NCBI GenBank assembly: GCA_009702405.1
Contig: WLIC01000017.1
Location: 1-7,925, forward strand
Length of the DNA: 7,925 nucleotides
Direction of reading: 5' to 3'
Source of the DNA: Actinomycetota bacterium
GTDB lineage: Bacteria; Actinomycetota; Actinomycetes; Actinomycetales; Microbacteriaceae
Part shown: one piece after another, positions 5,716-7,925 of the stretch
Position numbering within the stretch: position 1 is the first letter of the stretch
How the letters are laid out: each line of letters opens with the position of its first letter
Made by a program: the position numbers and the translations under genes
Notes under the pieces: model-generated
What the model was told of the DNA's origin: nothing
Databases searched by the model: none
What the model saw: the letters and a program-made list of their open reading frames with translations, nothing else

Positions 5716-7899
5716 ATGCTGTTGCCACTAACTCCGCTAGATCGCCTGATAGGCGATAAGACTGCCAAGGCAATGGCTAAGAACCTAGGGCTTAGAACTG
5801 TTGCCGATATCCTGCAGCATTACCCAAGGAGATATTCATCCAGAGGGGAACTAACCCCTATCAAAGAGATTCCTATCGGTGAGACAGTAACTCTTATCGC
5901 CGATGTTGTTGAGGTCTATGAACGACGGATGAAGGGTAAATCTGGTTCCATCCTAGAAGTGAAGATCACAGACGGTCAGGGTTTTGTAACAGCGACTTTC
6001 TTCAATCAAGCTTGGCGAGCACAGAAACTAAAGCCAGGAACTAGAGGTCTCTGGGCAGGAAAGATTGGCAGCTACCAAAACAAACTTCAGCTAGCTCACC
6101 CAGACTACGAACTCTTCGGTGATGAAATTGAAGACGAAGTAGCTAAAGCCTGGGCTGAACTACCCATTCCTATTTACCCTGCATCATCTACCTGTTCAAC
6201 CTGGATGATTCAAAGAGCAATGAAGATCATCCTCGATGTAATTCCACCTATCGAAGACGAGGTTCCAGCAGAACTAATCAAGAAGCATGACTTGCTTCCA
6301 CTTGCAGATGCCATCCAGAAGATTCATCAACCTGCAAACATGGGGGAATGGATGGCAGCTAGAGATACTCTGCGCTATCACGAAGCCTTCTTGTTGCAGG
6401 CATCACTCGTCAAAGCACGACTGGAAAGTAAACATCAGATAAGCGCAGTAAGAGTTTCGAAAGAAAACGGAATACTTACTCAGTTTGATAAAGCTTTACC
6501 TTTCACTCTTACCAACGGTCAGGTAGTTATCGGTAATGACATTGCTGAAGACATGGCAACCGGCCATCCAATGAATCGATTACTGCAAGGTGAAGTTGGC
6601 TCTGGTAAAACACTGGTTGCAGTTAGAGCGATGCTTACCGTTGCCGATAGTGATGGCCAGTCAGCTTTACTTGCACCAACAGAAGTTCTTGCAGCTCAAC
6701 ACTTCAGGTCAATTGAAAGAACTCTTGGTCCAGCTCTAGCAAAAGAGCTTGGGCTTACACTGCTAACCGGTCAGATGAGTCAGGCTGATCGTAAGAGTGC
6801 GATGCTCTCTCTGATTTCAGGCAAAGCCAAGATCATTGTTGGAACACATGCACTTTTTGCGGAGAAGGTCGAGTTCATTGATTTAGGACTCATTGTTATT
6901 GATGAGCAACACCGCTTTGGTGTTGACCAAAGAGAAGCACTGAGGCTCAAAGGTAAACAGCCACCTCATGTTCTAACCATGACTGCAACACCTATTCCTA
7001 GAACTCTTGCCGTTACTGTCTTTGGTGATCTTGATGTTTCAGTTCTAACTGAGTTACCTCAGGGAAGACAGGCAATCACTTCCCATGTAATAACAGACAG
7101 TCAACCTCAGTTGGTTGCTCGAGTCTGGCAACGAGTTGCTGAAGAAGTTGCTAATGGCAGACAGGTCTTCGTGGTCTGTCCTCGTATTGATGATGCCGAT
7201 GATGGTGCTGAACTTACTGCTAGTGGTGGAGCATCAGAAATTGAAGATGAGTTCTTCACCGAAGGTGAAGCCCCTAAACCTAAGCGGCCGCTAGCTGCAG
7301 CAATAAGTGTTGCTGAGAGCCTGAAGAGCAATCCTGTGCTTAAAGGTTTAGGAATTGCTGTTTTGCATGGTCGTCAATCATCTGAAGAAAAAGCTGAGAC
7401 CATGGCAGCTTTCACAAATAAAGAAATAGATGTCTTAGTCTCAACAACTGTTATTGAAGTTGGTGTTGACGTGCCTAATGCAACCACCATGGTGATTTTG
7501 GATGCTGACAGATTTGGTGTTTCTCAACTTCACCAGCTACGAGGTCGAGTTGGTCGTGGTGGATTACCTGGTTTGTGTCTCATGCTCACCAGCGCTGAAG
7601 AAGGCTCGTTAGCACTTGAACGAGTTCAGGCAGTTGCCGCAACAACAGATGGGTTCAAACTAAGCGAGAAAGATCTTGAACTAAGACGAGAAGGTGATGT
7701 CCTAGGTTCAACTCAATCTGGTGGTAAATCTAGCCTTCGATTACTTCGAGTCCTTGCTGACAGTGCTCTCATCCAAGAAGCCAGGGAAGAAGTTATCTCC
7801 ATCTTTGAGACTGATCCAACACTGGAAAAGCATGTCTTACTGGCTCAAACACTGGACCAGCTAGATAAAGTAAGGCAAGACTTTCTAACTAAGTCATAG
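5716..7899 (+). CDS. recG: ATP-dependent DNA helicase RecG
   Basis: RecG is a superfamily 2 translocase that remodels stalled replication forks and branched DNA. The 727-residue product has an N-terminal region with LGLRTVADILQHYPRRY (24-40), a wedge/OB-fold domain (about 55-135), and two motor domains. Visible motifs are Walker A GEVGSGKT (292-299), TGQM (351-354), GTHALF (376-381), DEQH (396-399), TATPIPRT (423-430), LHGR (550-553), STTVIEVGVDVPNA (576-589) and QLRGRVGRG (607-615). The C-terminal LRREGDVLGSTQSGG segment (656-670) is the conserved RecG post-motor (TRG-type) region. An acidic stretch at about 491-524 is absent from E. coli RecG (693 residues) and accounts for much of the extra length; similar inserts are common in actinobacterial RecG. 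An in-frame TGA at 5710-5712 makes ATG 5716 the first possible start. No clear ribosome binding site is seen in the short leader. Confidence 0.96.
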   Translation: MLLPLTPLDRLIGDKTAKAMAKNLGLRTVADILQHYPRRYSSRGELTPIKEIPIGETVTLIADVVEVYERRMKGKSGSILEVKITDGQGFVTATFFNQAWRAQKLKPGTRGLWAGKIGSYQNKLQLAHPDYELFGDEIEDEVAKAWAELPIPIYPASSTCSTWMIQRAMKIILDVIPPIEDEVPAELIKKHDLLPLADAIQKIHQPANMGEWMAARDTLRYHEAFLLQASLVKARLESKHQISAVRVSKENGILTQFDKALPFTLTNGQVVIGNDIAEDMATGHPMNRLLQGEVGSGKTLVAVRAMLTVADSDGQSALLAPTEVLAAQHFRSIERTLGPALAKELGLTLLTGQMSQADRKSAMLSLISGKAKIIVGTHALFAEKVEFIDLGLIVIDEQHRFGVDQREALRLKGKQPPHVLTMTATPIPRTLAVTVFGDLDVSVLTELPQGRQAITSHVITDSQPQLVARVWQRVAEEVANGRQVFVVCPRIDDADDGAELTASGGASEIEDEFFTEGEAPKPKRPLAAAISVAESLKSNPVLKGLGIAVLHGRQSSEEKAETMAAFTNKEIDVLVSTTVIEVGVDVPNATTMVILDADRFGVSQLHQLRGRVGRGGLPGLCLMLTSAEEGSLALERVQAVAATTDGFKLSEKDLELRREGDVLGSTQSGGKSSLRLLRVLADSALIQEAREEVISIFETDPTLEKHVLLAQTLDQLDKVRQDFLTKS

Positions 7900-7904
7900 T
7901 CGGC

Positions 7905-7910
7905 TAACCT
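7905..7910 (+). promoter_or_regulatory. Possible -10 element of a leaderless transcript
   Basis: TAACCT fits the TANNNT -10 pattern and ends exactly 6 bases before the ATG at 7917, the spacing expected if transcription starts at the A of the start codon. No -35 box or Shine-Dalgarno sequence is seen. Leaderless mRNAs are common in actinobacteria. Confidence 0.4.
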
Positions 7911-7916
7911 AGAGAC

Positions 7917-7925
7917 ATGGCCATC
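7917..7925 (+). CDS. Start of a downstream gene, cut by the window end (product unknown, possibly coaD)
   Basis: Only ATG GCC ATC (Met-Ala-Ile) is visible, 17 bases after the recG stop. The case for a real start rests on its distance from recG and on the TANNNT box six bases upstream. Actinobacteria often have recG-rsmD-coaD in a row, and phosphopantetheine adenylyltransferase (CoaD) proteins often begin with a short Met-x-Ile or similar strand before the P-G-S/T-F-D-P motif, so coaD is a reasonable guess from context. Three codons cannot prove it. Confidence 0.35.

Noticed and set aside
7181..7287. Acidic insert in RecG (about residues 491-524) as a novel domain
   Set aside because: Low-complexity acidic inserts at this place between motor motifs are common in actinobacterial RecG; it looks like a flexible loop.
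7107..7331. 74-codon - strand frame opposite the acidic insert of recG
   Set aside because: It is a serine/alanine-rich shadow caused by the Asp/Glu/Gly-rich codons of the insert.

Overview
This 7.9 kb window looks like a chromosomal core region of a compact, low-GC actinomycete. The evidence is a mycothiol-type GlcNAc-Ins deacetylase (MshB) homologue followed by a 7Fe ferredoxin and DapC, a gene order typical of Actinobacteria, together with an actinobacterial-style RecG carrying an acidic insert. By eye the GC content is in the mid-40s percent. Gaps between genes are tiny: about 140 non-coding bases in total, with the largest gap 46 bases. This fits a streamlined aquatic lineage such as the Luna-type Microbacteriaceae or Nanopelagicales (acI), but the window alone cannot decide between them.

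Layout. Positions 1-3889 (+ strand) hold a probable four-gene run: a 5'-truncated MshB-like deacetylase with a C-terminal membrane domain, ferredoxin fdxA, succinyldiaminopimelate aminotransferase dapC and citrate synthase gltA. The gaps are 35, 5 and 22 bases. Positions 3893-5669 (- strand) hold rsmD (16S rRNA m2G966 methyltransferase) followed 13 bases later by an MFS exporter; that pair ends 3 bases from the end of gltA, tail to tail. A 46-base divergent intergenic region (5670-5715) separates rsmD from recG, which runs on the + strand to 7899. A new + strand reading frame begins at 7917, apparently from a leaderless-type promoter, and only three codons are in the window.

Working together: the first block joins low-molecular-weight thiol synthesis, a low-potential electron carrier, lysine/diaminopimelate synthesis and TCA-cycle entry. 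These are housekeeping roles rather than one pathway. The second block joins ribosome maturation (RsmD) and replication-fork rescue (RecG), genes usually found together as recG-rsmD-coaD in Actinobacteria, but here rsmD is inverted relative to recG.

I found no mobile element, CRISPR array, tRNA, rRNA, phage or defence gene, and no convincing rho-independent terminator. I do not see an undescribed system here. The points most worth a second look are the MshB-membrane domain fusion, the symmetric inverted repeat that could place a -10 box on each strand between rsmD and recG, and the unusually common CTAG tetranucleotide.
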